64,000 nt of DNA, from positions 62,001 through 126,000 of the forward strand of contig JALIRH010000095.1 of NCBI GenBank assembly GCA_023055505.1, in the 5' to 3' direction. The notes under the pieces are model-generated. The model was not told where the DNA came from. It made no database searches and saw nothing but the letters and a program-made list of their open reading frames with translations. How positions within the stretch are numbered: the first letter of the stretch is position 1; each line of letters starts with the position of its first letter. This document shows, piece after piece, positions 21,717 to 34,976 of the stretch. The translations under genes were made by a program, and so were the position numbers. Origin of the DNA: Callipepla californica brunnescens (lineage: Eukaryota; Chordata; Aves; Galliformes; Odontophoridae).

Positions 21717-24700
21717 GCAGCCCCACTGCTGCCCCATAGCCTCCTCATAGCTGCCCCACTGCAGCCCCATAGCTGCCCCATGGCTGCCCCACTGCTGCCC
21801 CGCTGCCACCCCATAGCCACCCCACTGCTGCCCCATAGCTGCCCCACTACTGCCTCATAGTGGCCCCATAGCCTCCTCAGAGCTGCCCGATAGCTGCCTC
21901 ATAGCCACCAGATAGCCGCCCCATAGCTGCTCCATAGCCTCCCCATAGCCTCCTCATAGCTGCAACACTGCTGCACCATAGCTGCTCCATGGCTGTATAA
22001 TAGCCGCCCGATAGCTGCCCCACGGCTTCCCAATAGCTGCCCAATAGCTGCCCGACTACTGCCACATAGCCGCTCTATACCTGCCCAATAGCCTCCTCAT
22101 AGCTGTCCCACTGCAGCCCCATACCTGCCCCATGGCTGCCCCATTGCTGCCACATAGCCACCCCACTGCTGCCCCATAGCTGCCCCACTACTGCCTCATA
22201 GCGGCCTCATAGCCTCCTCAGAGCTGCCCGATATCTGCATCACTGCTGCCTTAGAGCCGCCCCATAGCTGCCCCACTGCTGCCCCATTGCTGCCTCACTG
22301 CAGCCCCATAGCTGCCAATGGCTGCCCCATAACCTCCTCATAGCTGCCCCACTGCTGCCCCATAGCCGCCCCATAGCTGCCCCACTGCTAACTTATAGTT
22401 GCCCCACTACTGCCCCATAGCTTCCCCACTGCTGCTCCACAGCCGCCCCAAAGCCTGCTCATAGCTGCCCCACTGCTGCCCCATATCTGCCTCATGGCTG
22501 CCTCATAGCCGCACCATAGCTGCCCCACTGCTGCCCCGTGTCTGCCTCATGGCTGCCTCATAGCCGCATCATAGCTGCCCCACTGCTGTCCCATAGCTGC
22601 CCTATAGCTTCCTCGTAGCTGCCCCACTGCTGCCCCATAGATGCAAAATGGCTGCCTCATAGCCGCTCCGTAGCTGCCCCACTGCTGCCCTATAGCATTT
22701 CCATAGCCTCTTCATAGCTGCCTCACTGCTGCCCCACAGCCACCCCATGGCTGCCTCATACCTGCCCCATAGCTGCCTCCTAGCCGCTCCATACATGCCC
22801 CATAGTCTCCCTATAGCGTCCTTATTGCTGCCCCACTACTGCCCCATAGCTGCCCCACTACTGCGTTATTGCTGCCCCACTGCTGCCCCATAGCTGCCCC
22901 ATACCTGCCTCACTGCTGCCCAATAGGTGCCCAAAGGCTGCCTAATAGCCGCCCCATAGCTGCCCCACTGCTTCCCAATAGCTGCCTTATATCTGCCCGA
23001 CTGCTGCCCCATAGCTGCCTCATAGCCTCCCCATAGTCTCCTCATAGCTGCAACACTGCTGCCCCATAGCCTTCCCATAGCTGCCTTAGCTGCCCCACTG
23101 CTGCCCCATATCTGCCCCATAGCCTCCTCAAGGCCTCCTCATAGCTAACCCATAGCTGCCTCACTCGTGCCCCATAGCTGCCTCTCTGCTGCCCCATAGC
23201 TGCCCCATAGCCTCCTCATAGCTGCCTCACTGCTGCCCCATATCTGCCCAACTTCTGCCTAATTGCTGCCTCACTGCTGCACCATAGCTGCCCTACGGCT
23301 GCCTCATAGTTGCCCCATAGCTGTCTCATAGCCACCCGATAGCTGCCTCCATAGCCTTCTCGTAGCTTCCTTACTGCTGCCCCATAGCTGCACCGTGGCT
23401 GCCCCATAACTGCACCGTGGCTGCCTCATAGCCGTTACATATCTGCCCCATAGCCTCCCCATAGCCTCCCCATAGCTTCCTCATAGCTGCCTCACTGCTA
23501 CCCCATAGCTCCCTCGCTGCTTCCCCATAGGTGCCCCATGGCTACCTCATAGCTGCCCCACTGCTGTCCCATAGCTGCCCCATGGCTGCCTCATAGCCAC
23601 CCCATAGCTGACCCACTGCTGCCTCATAGCCACCCCATAGCTGACCCACCGCTGCCTCATAGCTGCTCCACTACTGCCCCATAGCTGCCTCACTGGTTTC
23701 TCATACCTACCCCATGGCTGCCTCATAACCTCACCATAGCTGCCCCACTACTGCCCCATAGCCACCCCGTCGCTGCCCCATAGCCTCCCCATACTTGCCC
23801 CATAGCTGTCTCACTGCTGCCCCATAGCTGCCCCATGGCTGCCTCATAGCCGTCCAATAGCTGCCCGACTACTGCCCCATAGCTGCCTCATAGCCTCCCC
23901 ATAGTCTCCTCATAGTTGCCCACACTGCTGCCCCATAGCCTCCCCATAGCTGCCTTAGCTGCCCCACTGCTGCACCACATCTGCCCCATAGCCTCCTCAT
24001 AGCTGACCCATAGCTGCTTGATAAGTGCCTCATACCTGTTGTATAACTGCCTCACTGCTGCCCCATAGCTGCCCCATAGTTTCCTCAGAGCCTCCTCATA
24101 TTTGCCCCACTGCTGCCCCGTAGCTGCCTTACTACTGCCCCATACCTGCCTCACTGCTGCCCCATAGCTTCCCCGTCGCTGCCTCATAGCCGCCCCATTG
24201 CTGCCCCATGGCTTCCCAATAGCATCCTCAAAGCTGCCCCATTGCTTCCCCTTAGCTTCCTCACTGCTGCCCCATAGCTACCCCACTACTGCCCCATAGC
24301 CGCCCCGTAGCCTCAAAGCTGCCCCACTGCTGCCCCATGGCTGCCTCTTTGTTGCCCCATACCTGCCCCACTGCTGCCCTATAGCCACCCCATAGCTGCC
24401 TCACTTCTGCCCCATAGCTGCCTCATATCCTCCCCATAGCCTCCTCATAGATGCCTCACTGCTACACAATAGCTGCCCCACAGCTGCCCCATAGCTGCCT
24501 CACTGCAGCCCCACAGCTACTTTTTGTCTGCCTCAAAGATGCCCCATAGCTTCCTCATGGCCTTCCCATAGTCTCATCATAGCTGCCCCACTGCTGCCCC
24601 AAAGCTGCCTTACTACTGCCCCTTGCTGCCCCAAGGCTCGCTTATAGCTACACCATAGCTGTTTCACTACTGCCACATAGCTGCCCCATGGCTGCCCCAT

Positions 24701-25736
24701 AGCTGCTCAACTGCTGCCCCATAGTCGCCCCATAGCTGCCCCACTGCTGCCCCATACCTGCTTCATAGCCTCCCCATAGTCTCCTCCTGCTACCCCACTG
24801 CTGCCCCATAGCTGCTCCATAGCCTCTCAAGAGACTCCTCATAGCTGCCCCACTTCAGCCCCATAGCCGCCCCATAGCTGCCTCACTGCTGCCCCATTGC
24901 CACCCCATGGCTGCCTAATAGCCGCCCCATAGCTGTCCCACTGCTGCCCCATAGCTGCCTTATAGGTGCCCCACTACTGCCACATTGCCGCTCTATAGCT
25001 GCCCCATAGCCACCCCATAGCTGCCCCCATAGCCTTCTCAATAGCTTCCTTACTGCTGCCCATAGCTGCCCCACTGCTGCCCCATAGCTGCACCGTGGCT
25101 GCCCCATAGCCTCCCCATAGCCTCATCATAGCTGCCTCACTGCTACCCCATAGCTCCCTCGCTGCTTCCCCATAGCTGCCCCATGGCTACCTCATAGCTG
25201 CCCCATAGCTGCCCCACTACTGCCCCGTAGCCACCCCATAGCTGCCTCACTGCTCCCCCATAGCTACATTTTGTCTGCCTCAGAGCTGCCCCATCGCTTC
25301 CCCATGGCCTTCCCATAGCCTCGTCATAGCTGCCAAACTACTGACCCATAGCTGCTTCACTACTGCCCCATAGCTGCCCAATGGCTTCCCCATAGCCACC
25401 CTATAGCTGCCCAACTACTGCCCCATAGCCTCCCCATAGCTGCCTCACTGCTCCCCCATAGCTGCCCCATGTCTGCCTCATCGCCGCCCCAGAGCTGCCC
25501 CATAGCCTCTTGATAGCTGACCCATAGCTGCCCCATAGCCTCCTCATAGCTGCCTCACTGCTGCCTGATTGCTGCCTCACTTCTGCCCCATAGCTGCCCA
25601 ATGGCTTCCTCATAGCCGCCCCAAAGCTGCCCCACTGCTGCCCCATAGCTGCCTTATAGCTGCCCTACTACTGCCCCATAGCTGCCCCACTGCTGCCCAA
25701 TAGCTGCCCCATAGCTTCCCCATAGCCTCCTCATAC
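21717..25736. repeat. 11-bp GC-rich minisatellite, right block
   Basis: The same GCTGCCCCATA family as 15344-20875, with the same variants. It starts abruptly at 21717 and ends at about 25736, where an 8-bp satellite begins. All long minus-strand frames here show the 11-residue period of the repeat and are rejected as genes. Confidence 0.95.
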
Positions 25737-28055
25737 CTTTCTTTTCTCTTATTCTGGCATTCTGACATTCTGACATTGTGACATTCTGAGATACTCTCAT
25801 TGTCACATTGCAACATTGTTACATTCTAATATTCTCCCATTCTGAACTTCTGGAATTATGACAACCTGCCGTTGTGACATTCTCCCATTCTGACATTATG
25901 ACATTCTAATATTCTCACATTCTGAAGTTCTGGCATTATGACAACCTGCCCTTGTGCTATTTTCACATTCTGACATTCTGACATTCTAGCATTGTGACAT
26001 AGTGACATTCTGGAATTGTGACAACCTGTCATTCTGACATTCTGTCATTGTGATACTCTCACATTCTGCTATTGTGACATTCAGATATTTGGACATTCTG
26101 AAATTCTGGAATTGTGACATTCTGAAATTCTGGAAATGTGACAATCTGTCATTCTCACATTGTGACAATGCAAAATTCTGATACTGTGAAATTCTGACTC
26201 TCTCTCATTGTGACATTGTGAGATTCTCACATCGTGGCATTGTGGCATTCTCACTTTCTCACGTTCTGACATGTTAACATTGTGACATTCTAACATTCTC
26301 TCATTGTGATTTTCGGCCATATTTATCATCTGACATTGTGACGTTCTGTCACAGTCATATGTTGTCATTGTGACATTCTATCTTCATGACATACTGATAT
26401 TGTGACTTTGTGGCATTGTGATACACTGACATTCTGAAATTGTGGCAATCTGTCATTGTGACTCTGTGACATTCTCCAATTCTGACATTCTCACATTCTA
26501 ACGTTCTCACATTGTGTCATTCGGTCATTGTCATATTCTCACTTTCTGATATTCTCTCATTGTGATATCGTGACGTTGTGACAATTTGACATTCTGACAT
26601 TAAGACATTCCGACATCATGAGATTCTCTCTTTCTCTCATTCTGACATTTTGACATTGTGACATTCTCACTTTCTCATATTCTGCCATTCTGATATTCTG
26701 GCATTGTGACATTCTGAGATACTCACATTGTAACATTGTGACATTGTGACATTCTAATATTCTCACCTTCTGAAGTTCTGGCATTATGACAATCTGCCAT
26801 TGTGATATTCTCACTTTCTGATATTATGACATTCTAGCGTTGTGACATAGTGAAATTGTGACATTGTGACATTCAGACATGTTGACATTCTGAAATTCTG
26901 GAATTGTGACAACCTGTCATTCTCACATTGTGACAATGCAACATTCTGATATTGTGACATGATGACATTGTGACACTGTGACATTCTGAAATTCTAACTC
27001 TCCCTCATTCTGACGTTCAGACATTCTCACATTGTGACATTGTAAAACTCTGACTCTCTCTCATGGTGACATTCAGACATTCACACATTTTGACATTGTG
27101 ACATTCTGACATTCTGGCATTCTGACATTCTCACAATGTGTCATTCGGTCATTGCCATATTCTCACTTTCTGATATTCTCTCATTGTGATATTGTGACGT
27201 TGTGACAATTTGACATTCTGACGTTAAGACATTCTGACATCATGACATTCTCTCTTTCCCTCATTCTGATATTTTGACATTGTGACATTCTGAGATACTC
27301 TCATGGTGACATTGTGACATTGTGGCATTCTAATATTCTCACCTTCTGATGTTCTGGCATTATGACAATCTGCCATTGTGATGTTCTCACCTTGTGACAT
27401 TGTGACATTCTAGCATTTTGACAATGCGTCATTCTGACGTTGTGACATAGTGACATTCTGGAATTTGGAAAATCTTTCATTCTGACATTCTGTCATTGTG
27501 ACATTCTCAGAATCTGACATTGTGACATTCTGATATTTTCACATTCTGAAATTCTGTAATCGTGACAATCTGTCATTCTCCCATTGTGGTATTTGTGACG
27601 TTCTTACACTGTTACATATTGATATTCTGACATTGAGACATTGCGACATTGTGACATAGTGATATTCTGTCATTCTGACATTTTGACATTCTCACATTCT
27701 CACTTTCTTACATTGTGACACTCGGTCATTGTGACATTCTCTCTTTTTCATCTCCTCTTATTGTGACTTTCTGACACAGTCATATTCCCTAATCTTGTAG
27801 TTGTGACACAGTGAAGATTTGACATTCTGACATGAAGACACTCTGACATCATGACATTCTCACTTTCTCCCATTCTGACATGTTGACATTGTTGCATTCT
27901 AACATTCTCTCATTGCTATATTCTGACATATTTCTATTCTGTCATTGTGGCATTCTCTCACAGACACATGCTGCCATTTTGACATTCTATCGTTGTGACA
28001 TTCTGACATTGTGACATTCTGAGATACTCTCATGGTGACATTCTGACATTCTAAT

Positions 28056-28388
28056 TGTATGGGAACTGTTGAATCATGGCCTGAACCACTGATTGATCAC
28101 CTGAGGCAAGCCCTGAGTCAGCTGCAGGGGCACAAGTGAGTGTGATTGGAAGGGGTGGAGTTTGACTCCACCTCTGCCAAGACCCCATTTAAGGGCTGAC
28201 CTCCAGCAGGGAAGGTTCTCTTGTTAGAGATCCCTCCCTTTTGGAGTTATTAGCGAGCCTCGACCATCATCAAGGTGAGCTCCTCTCTTTTCTTCTTGTT
28301 TGTATACCATTTTCTTAAGCCTACCTAAACTATACCGCCTTTCGCACAATTTCCATGGAGTGCTTTTTTGGGGGTTATTTGCCCTATA
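28056..28388 (+). mobile_element. Solo LTR-like insertion with CTAAT target duplication
   Basis: A 333-bp non-satellite block beginning TGTATGGGAACTG and ending ...TTTGCCCTATA, flanked by CTAAT at 28051-28055 and 28389-28393. If the duplication is read as TAAT the block ends CCCTATAC, giving a better inverted match to its start. A TATA-like TTTAAG is near 28189-28194. It has no coding content. The structure fits a solo LTR; orientation is inferred from the TATA-like box and is not firm. Confidence 0.65.
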
Positions 28389-29561
28389 CTAATATTCTGA
28401 CTTTCTCACATCGTGACATTCAGTCACTGTCATAATTCTCACTTTCTGATATTCTCTTACTGTGCTATTGTGGCATTGTGACAAGTTGACATTCTGACTT
28501 CATGACATTCTCTCTTTCCCTCATTCTGACATTGTGACATTGTCACGTTCTGACATTCGGTCGTTGTGATATTCTCACTTTTTCATATTCTCTCTTTGTG
28601 ACATTGTGACACAGTCATATTCCCTGATTTTGTAATTCTGATATTCTGACGTTCTGACATTCTGACATTCTCACAATGTGTCATTCATTCACTGGCATAT
28701 TCTCACTTTCTGATATTCTCTCATTGTGATATTGTGACTTTGTGACAATTTGACATTCTGACATCATGACATTCTCTCTTTCCCTCATTCTGATATTCTG
28801 ACATTGGGACATTCTCACTTTCTCGTATTCTGACATTCTGATCTATCAATAATCTGTAATTGCGACATTCTCTCATTGTGGCATTGTGACATTCTCTCAT
28901 TCTGACACTGAAATTCTGAGATTTGTGATATTGTGACGTTCTCATACTGTGACATTCAGGCACTCTCACATTGGTACATTCTGACGTTATGACATTTTGA
29001 TGTTGTGACATTCACTCACTCCCATTCTGGCGTTTTCACATTCTGACATTCTCACAATCTGGCATTCTAAAATTGTGGCCATCTCTCATTGTGACATTCA
29101 CTCATTCTCACATTCTGATAGTTTGACAGTCTCTCTTGGTGACATTTTGAGGTTCTCTCGTTGTGACATTGTGATATTCTGACCTTCTGATGTTCTGACA
29201 TTTTGACATTATAGCATTGTGACACTCTGACATTCTCTCCTTGTGACATTCTGACATTCCGATATTTTGACTTTCTCTCATTACCACATTCTGACATTCT
29301 GAAACTGTGGGAATCTGTCATTCTGACATTCTGTCATTGTGATATTTGGACTTTGTGACATTTTGACATTTTGAAGTTCTGATATTCTGAGATCCTCTCA
29401 TTGTGACACTGTGACATTGTCATTCACTTGGTGTTATTATCTCTCATTGTGACGTTGTGACATTTTGATATTCCCCGATTTTCTAATTGCGACATTCTGA
29501 CATTCGGTCATTGTGATGTTCTCACTTTTTCATATTCTCTCATTGTGACGTTTTGACACAG

Positions 29562-30484
29562 TGTCACGCTCCAAAATAAAGGAGGGAGATGAGGTTCTTT
29601 ATATGTATGTGTATACCCGATGGTGAGATTAAAAGGCAATGGTTCAAATTTTAGCCCAACCAGTTTATTACAATAAGTAGTTTTTTAGGGATATGGGGAA
29701 GGGAAGATGGGTGATAGAAAAGAGATGAAAAGCGAAGAGACTTGGCAGAAAGCAAGAAAGAGAAAGAGAGAGCATCAGCACCGTGGATCTGGCGAGGTCC
29801 GTAGTCCGTTGGTCTCAGGAATTCTTCTGGTCTCCGCGGGGGATGGGAGAAAGCCGGGAAGTTTTGCAGCAAGCAGGCGCTGTGCAGGGGGGTTCTTCCA
29901 AAGAGGTTTTTCCCTCAGGAAAGTCTCTTCTTCAAAGTCTTTGGTTTAGTGGTGTCGAGAAAACCAACTGAGCAACTCGACACACCAATGAGTTCTGTCA
30001 AGCGGCGCGCTGGGTACATGGGGGATTGCTTCACCAAACATGCGCACGTAAGAGAGAAATGAATAGCTATTTAAAGGTATAGCACATGCATATTCATCAC
30101 GTTCCAGACTCTGGTTATCGAGGGGATTAAACCTAAAGGTCAGTTTTGCTTTAAATTTTCAAACCTTGAAGGAGGAAAGCTCCTCACCATTCATGTGGGT
30201 GTTTTGTTTTAAGAGAGGCTTGTCTTGTAGGGACAACAGGGTGTCTATCCTGCTTTCTTTAGCTGCCTCCGTGTTCTGGCATTAGTTTGATTTGTGCCCA
30301 CCCAACACATCTGGCCCAACAGATAAATCAACAGGAGTAGTACTTTCGGTGCCATACAAGTATTATTGTCCTTTGTGATGATCAGCTTCTCCAAGCAGTT
30401 GTCAATTAGAGTCTTCTAGCCAGAAAGACCTCATGAAGCAAGCTTTGAGACAACAAAAGTAAAAAACAGTTGCTGTCTTTCACA
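29562..30484 (-). mobile_element. Solo LTR with CACAG target duplication
   Basis: A 923-bp block starting TGTCACGC and ending TTTCACA (plus strand), flanked by CACAG at 29557-29561 and 30485-30489. Uninterrupted paralogous satellite 'gacacagtcatattccct' near 28608 and 27769 shows the empty site. On the minus strand there is a polyadenylation signal AATAAA near 29666-29671 and a TTTAAATA TATA-like box near 30070, so the LTR is minus-strand. Short open frames inside are not convincing genes. The duplication could be read as six bases (ACACAG) with an AC end. Confidence 0.8.
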
Positions 30485-31467
30485 CACAGTCATATTCCCT
30501 GAATTTTAATTGGGAGGTTGTGACGATTTGACATTCTGACATTAAGACATTCTGACATCATGACATTCTCCCTTTCTCACATTCTGACATGTTGACATTG
30601 TGACATTCTAATATTCTCTCATTGTGACATTGTGACATTCTGACATTCTTATATTCTCACCTTCTGATGTTCTGGCATTCTGACAATCTGCCATAGTGAC
30701 ATTCTGACATTGTGATATTGTGATATTATGACATTGTGGCTTTGTGACTTTGTGATATTCTCGCAGTGTCAAATTCTGTGATTCTGACATTCTGAGATTG
30801 TGACATCGTGGCATTTTGGGAATCTGGCATAGTGATATTGTGATATTCTCACATTTTGTCATTCTGACATTCTGACAATCTGATATTGTGACATTCTCAG
30901 ATTGTTACATTGCTGCGTTCTGAAATTCTCTCATTGTGACATTGTGAAGTTGTGAAATTCTGACATTCTGACATTATGATGTGATGTCTTTGTTACATTC
31001 TGAGATTGTGCCAATGTTACATTCTTATATTCAGATACATTGTGACATTCTCAACTTAGGACATTCTGATATTCTTGCATTCTGACGTTGTGACATTCTG
31101 ACATTCTGAAATTCTGACATTCTCACATAATCACATTCTGACATCATTTCGTTCTCACATTCTGACATTCTGTTATTCTGACATTCTCATATTCTCACTT
31201 TGTGACATTGTGACGTTCTGACATCCTCACGTACTGACATTCTGAAAATGCGACCTTCTGACATTGTGACACTGTAATATTCTGACTGTGAAATTTTTAC
31301 CTTCTGGTATTGTGACAGTCTTTCATTTTTGCATTGTGACATTCTGACACTGTGACATTTTTAGATTCTCACATTGTGATATTTTGGCATTGTGAAATTC
31401 TAACCTTGTGACACTGACATTCTGACATTGTGATACTTTGATATTGTGACTGTCACATTCTGACACC

Positions 31468-34400
31468 GTTAGGGTAGGGTTAGGGTTAGGTTTAAGGGGT
31501 AGGGTAGGGATGGGGTAGGGTTAGGGTTAGATAATGGTTAGGGTAAGTATTAGGGTCAGGGTTAAGGGTAGGGTGTGAGGTAGGGTTAGGGTTTTAGGGT
31601 TAGGGTAGGGTTAGGGTTAGGTTAGGGTAGGGTTTAGGGTTAGGGTGTAGGGTTAGGGTAAGGGTAGGGTTAGGGTTAGGGGTTAAGGTTAGGGGTTAGG
31701 GTCAGGGGTTAGGTTTAGGGATAGGGTCAGGGTTAGGGTTAGAATTAGGGTAGGGTTAGGTTTAGGGTAAGGGTTAGGGTTAGGGTAGGGGAAGGGTTAG
31801 GGTTAGGGTTGGGTAAGGGTTAGGGGTAGGATTACGGGTAGGGTTAGTGTTACAGTTAGGGTCCATCAATAGGGTTAGCAAAGGGTTAGGTGTTAGGGTT
31901 AGGTGTTAGGGTTAGGGGTTAGGGTTAGGGTAGAACTAGGGTCCATCAATAGGGTTATGGTAGGGTTAGGGTTTAGGGTTAGGGTAGGGTTAGGGTTAGA
32001 GTAGAATTAGGGTTAGATTGGAGGGTTAGGGTAGGGTTAGGGTTAAGGGTTAGGGTTAAGGGTTAGGGTAGGGTTAGAGATAGGTAAGGGTTAGGGTAAG
32101 GGTTAGGGTTAGGGATAGGGTAAGGGTTAGGGTTAGGGTAGGGCTAGGGTTAGGGATAGGTAAGGGTTAGGGTAAGGGTTAGTGTAGGGGTAGGGGTATG
32201 GGTAGGGTTAGGGTAGGGTTAGGGTTAGGGTTGGATTAGAATTTTCGGTAAGGGTTAGGGTTAGGAGTTAGGGTCAGTGTCAGGGTTAGGGCTTAGCGTT
32301 AGGGATAGGGTAAGAGTTAGGGTAGGGTTAGTGTTAGGGTTAGAGTTAGGGTAAGGGTAGGGTTAGGGTAGGTTTAGGGTAAGGTTAGGGTTTGGGTTAG
32401 GGGTTAGGGGTTAGGGCTAGGGTAGGGTTAGGTCTAGGGTAGGGCTAGGGTAGGGTTAGGGGTTTGTGTTAGGGTTAGGGGCAGGGTTAGGGTTAGGATT
32501 AGGGTAGGGTTTGGGTTAGGTAAGGGTTTGGGGTTAGGGCTTATGGGTTGGGGTTAGGGGTTAGGGTCACGGTTAGGGTAGGGTAAGGTTAGGGTTAGGG
32601 TTAGTGTTAGGGTTATGGTTAGGGGTTAGGGTAAATGTTAGGGTAGGGTTAGGGTTAAGGGTTAGGGTAGGGTTAGGGTTAGGTAAGGGTTAGGGTAGGG
32701 TTAAGGAGGGTTAAGGGTAGGGTTTGAGTCAGGGGTAGGGTAGGGTTAGGGTTAGGGTTAGGGGTTAGGGGTTAGTGTTAGGGTAGAATTAGGGTTAGAT
32801 TTGAGGGTTAGTGTAGGGTTAGGGTTAGGTAAGGGATAGGGTTAGGGTTAGGGTTAGGTGTTAGGGTAGGGTTAGGGTAGGGTTAGGGATAGGAAAGGGT
32901 TAGGGTCAGGGATAGTGTTAGGGTCACTGTTAGGGTTAGGGTATGGTTAGGGTTAGGGCAGGGTTAGGGTAGGGCTAGGGTTAAGGGTTAGGGTTAAAAT
33001 TAGGGGTTAGGGGTTAGGGCTAGGGTAGGGTTAGGGGTTAGTGTGAGGGTTTGGGGCAGGGTAGGGTTGGGGTTAGGGGCAGAATTAGGGTTAGGGCTTA
33101 GGGGTTGGGGTTAGGGGTTAGGGTCACGGTTAGTGCAGGGTTAGGGTTAGTGTTAGGGTAAGGGTTAGGGTAGGGTTAGGGGTTAGGGTAGGGTTAGTTT
33201 TAGTGTTAGTGTTATGGTTAGGTAAGGGTTAGGGGTTAGGGTAAATTTTAGGGTAGTGTTAGGGTTAGGGTAGGGTTAGGGTTAGGTAAGGGTTAGGGCA
33301 GGGTTAGGGTCAGGGTTAAGGGTAGGGTTTGAGTCAGGGTTAGGTTTAGGGTGGGGTTAGGGTTAGGGTAGAATTAGGGTTAGATTTGAGGGTTAGTGTA
33401 GGGATAGGGTTAGGTAAGGGATAGGGTTAGGGTTAGGGGTTAGGGTAAGTGTTAGAGTAGGGTTAGGGTTAAGGGTTAGGGTAGGGTTAGGGATAGGTAA
33501 GGGTTAGGGTCAGGGATAGGGTTAGGGTCAGTGTTAGGGTTAGGGCAGGGTTAGGGTAGGGCTAGGGTTAAGGGTTAGGGTTAAAATTAGGGGTTAGGGG
33601 TTAGGGCTAGGGTAGGGTTAGGGGTTAGTGTGAGGGTTTGGGGCAGGGTTAGGTTTAGGGTAGGGTTGGGGTTAGGGGCAGGGTTAGGGTTAGGGCTTAG
33701 GGGTTGGGGTTGGGGGTTAGGGTCACGGTTAGTGCAGGGTTAGGGTTAGTGTTAGGGAAAGGGTTAGGGTAGGGTTAGGGGTTAGGGTAGGGTTAGTTTT
33801 AGTATTAGTGTTATGGTTAGGTAAGGTTTAAAGGTTAGGGTAAATGTTAGGGTAGTGTCAGGGTAAGGGTTAGGGTAGGGCTAGGGTCGGGGTTAAGGGT
33901 AGGGTTTGAGTCAGGGTTAGGGTTAGGGTAGGGTTAGGGGTTAGGGTTAGGGTAGAATTAGGGTTAGATTTGAGGGTTAGTGTAGGGTTAGGGGTTAGGG
34001 TAAGGGTTAGGGTAGGGTTTGGGTTAAGGGTTAGGGTAGGGTTAGGGATAGGTAAGGGTTAGAGTAAGGGTTAGGGTCAGGGATAGGGGTAGGGTCAGTG
34101 TTAGGGTTAGGGTATGGTTAGGGTTAGGGGCAGGGTTAGGGTATGGGTAGGGTTAGGGTTAGGGTTTAGGGTTAAAATTAGGGGTTAGGGCTAGGGTAGG
34201 GTTAGGGCGAGGATAGGGCTAGGGTAGGGTTAGGTGTTAGGGGCAGGGTTAGGGTAAGGGTGGGGTTAGGGCTTAGGAGTTAGGGTTAGGGCTTAGGGGT
34301 TGGGGTTACGGGTTAGGGTTAGGTTTAGTGTTAGGGTTATGGTCAGGTAAGGGTTAGGGTAAGGGTTAGGGGTTAGGGTAAATGTTAGGGTAGTGTTAGG

Positions 34401-34941
34401 GTAGTGTTAGGTTGAGGGTTAGGGTAGGGTTAGGGTTAGGGTACGGTTAGGGTAAGTGTTATGGTTAGGGTAGGGTTAGGATTAGGTTTTGGGTCCATCA
34501 ATAGGGTTAGGGTTAGTTTAGATTAGGGTTAGTGTAGGGTTAGTGTTAGGGTTAGGGGTTAGGGTTAAGGTAGAATTAGGGTCCATCAACAGGGTTATGG
34601 TAGGATTAGGGATTAGGGTTAGGGTAGGGTTAGGGTTAGGGGTTAGGGTTAGAGTAGAATTAGGGTTAGATTGGAGGGTTAGGGTAGGGTTAGGGTTAGG
34701 GTTAGGGTTAGAGTAGGGTTAGAGATAGGTAAGGGTTAGGGTAGGGTTAGGGTCAGGGTCAGGGTTAAGGGTAGGGTTTGAGTGAGGGTTAGGGTAGGGT
34801 TAGGGTCAGGGTTAAGGGTTGGGTTAGGGTCAGGGTTAGGGTCAGGGTTAGGGTCAGGGTTAGGGTTAGGGTAAGTGTTAGGGTTAGGTTTTGGGTCCAT
34901 CAATAGGGTTAGGGTTAGTTTAGATTAGGGTTAGTGTAGGG

Positions 34942-34976
<35 letters not shown>

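Larger units (their letters stand above)
25737..31467. repeat. 8-bp satellite (TTCTGACA / TTGTGACA)
   Basis: Octamers of the form TT(C/G)TGACA run head to tail, with common variants TTCTCACA, TTCTCTCA and TTCTGATA. Since 24 bp is 8 codons, minus-strand frames show MSECHNVR-like 8-residue periods and are not genes. Larger segments recur, for example 'attctcactttctgatattctctcattgtgatattgtgac' near 26537, 27165 and 28697, and 'gacacagtcatattccct' near 27769 and 28608. Two LTRs are inserted (28056-28388 and 29562-30484). It ends at 31467 with a direct change into TTAGGG-type repeat. Confidence 0.95.

Noticed and set aside
15443..25816. Many minus-strand open frames of 60-137 codons rich in Trp, Gly, Ala, Met
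   Set aside because: They show an exact 11-residue period because the DNA repeat is 11 bp; no start, composition or motif suggests selection on protein.
28056..30484. Missing SGF29 middle exons hidden in the non-satellite blocks
   Set aside because: Both blocks have LTR ends and target duplications, and their translations show no SGF29-like segments.
25986..30862. Minus-strand open frames rich in Met, Ser, Cys, His, Asn
   Set aside because: Eight-residue period from the 8-bp satellite (24 bp); they are repeat translations.
15344..31467. CRISPR-like appearance of short repeats
   Set aside because: There are no unique spacers; repeats are contiguous, and the genome is vertebrate.
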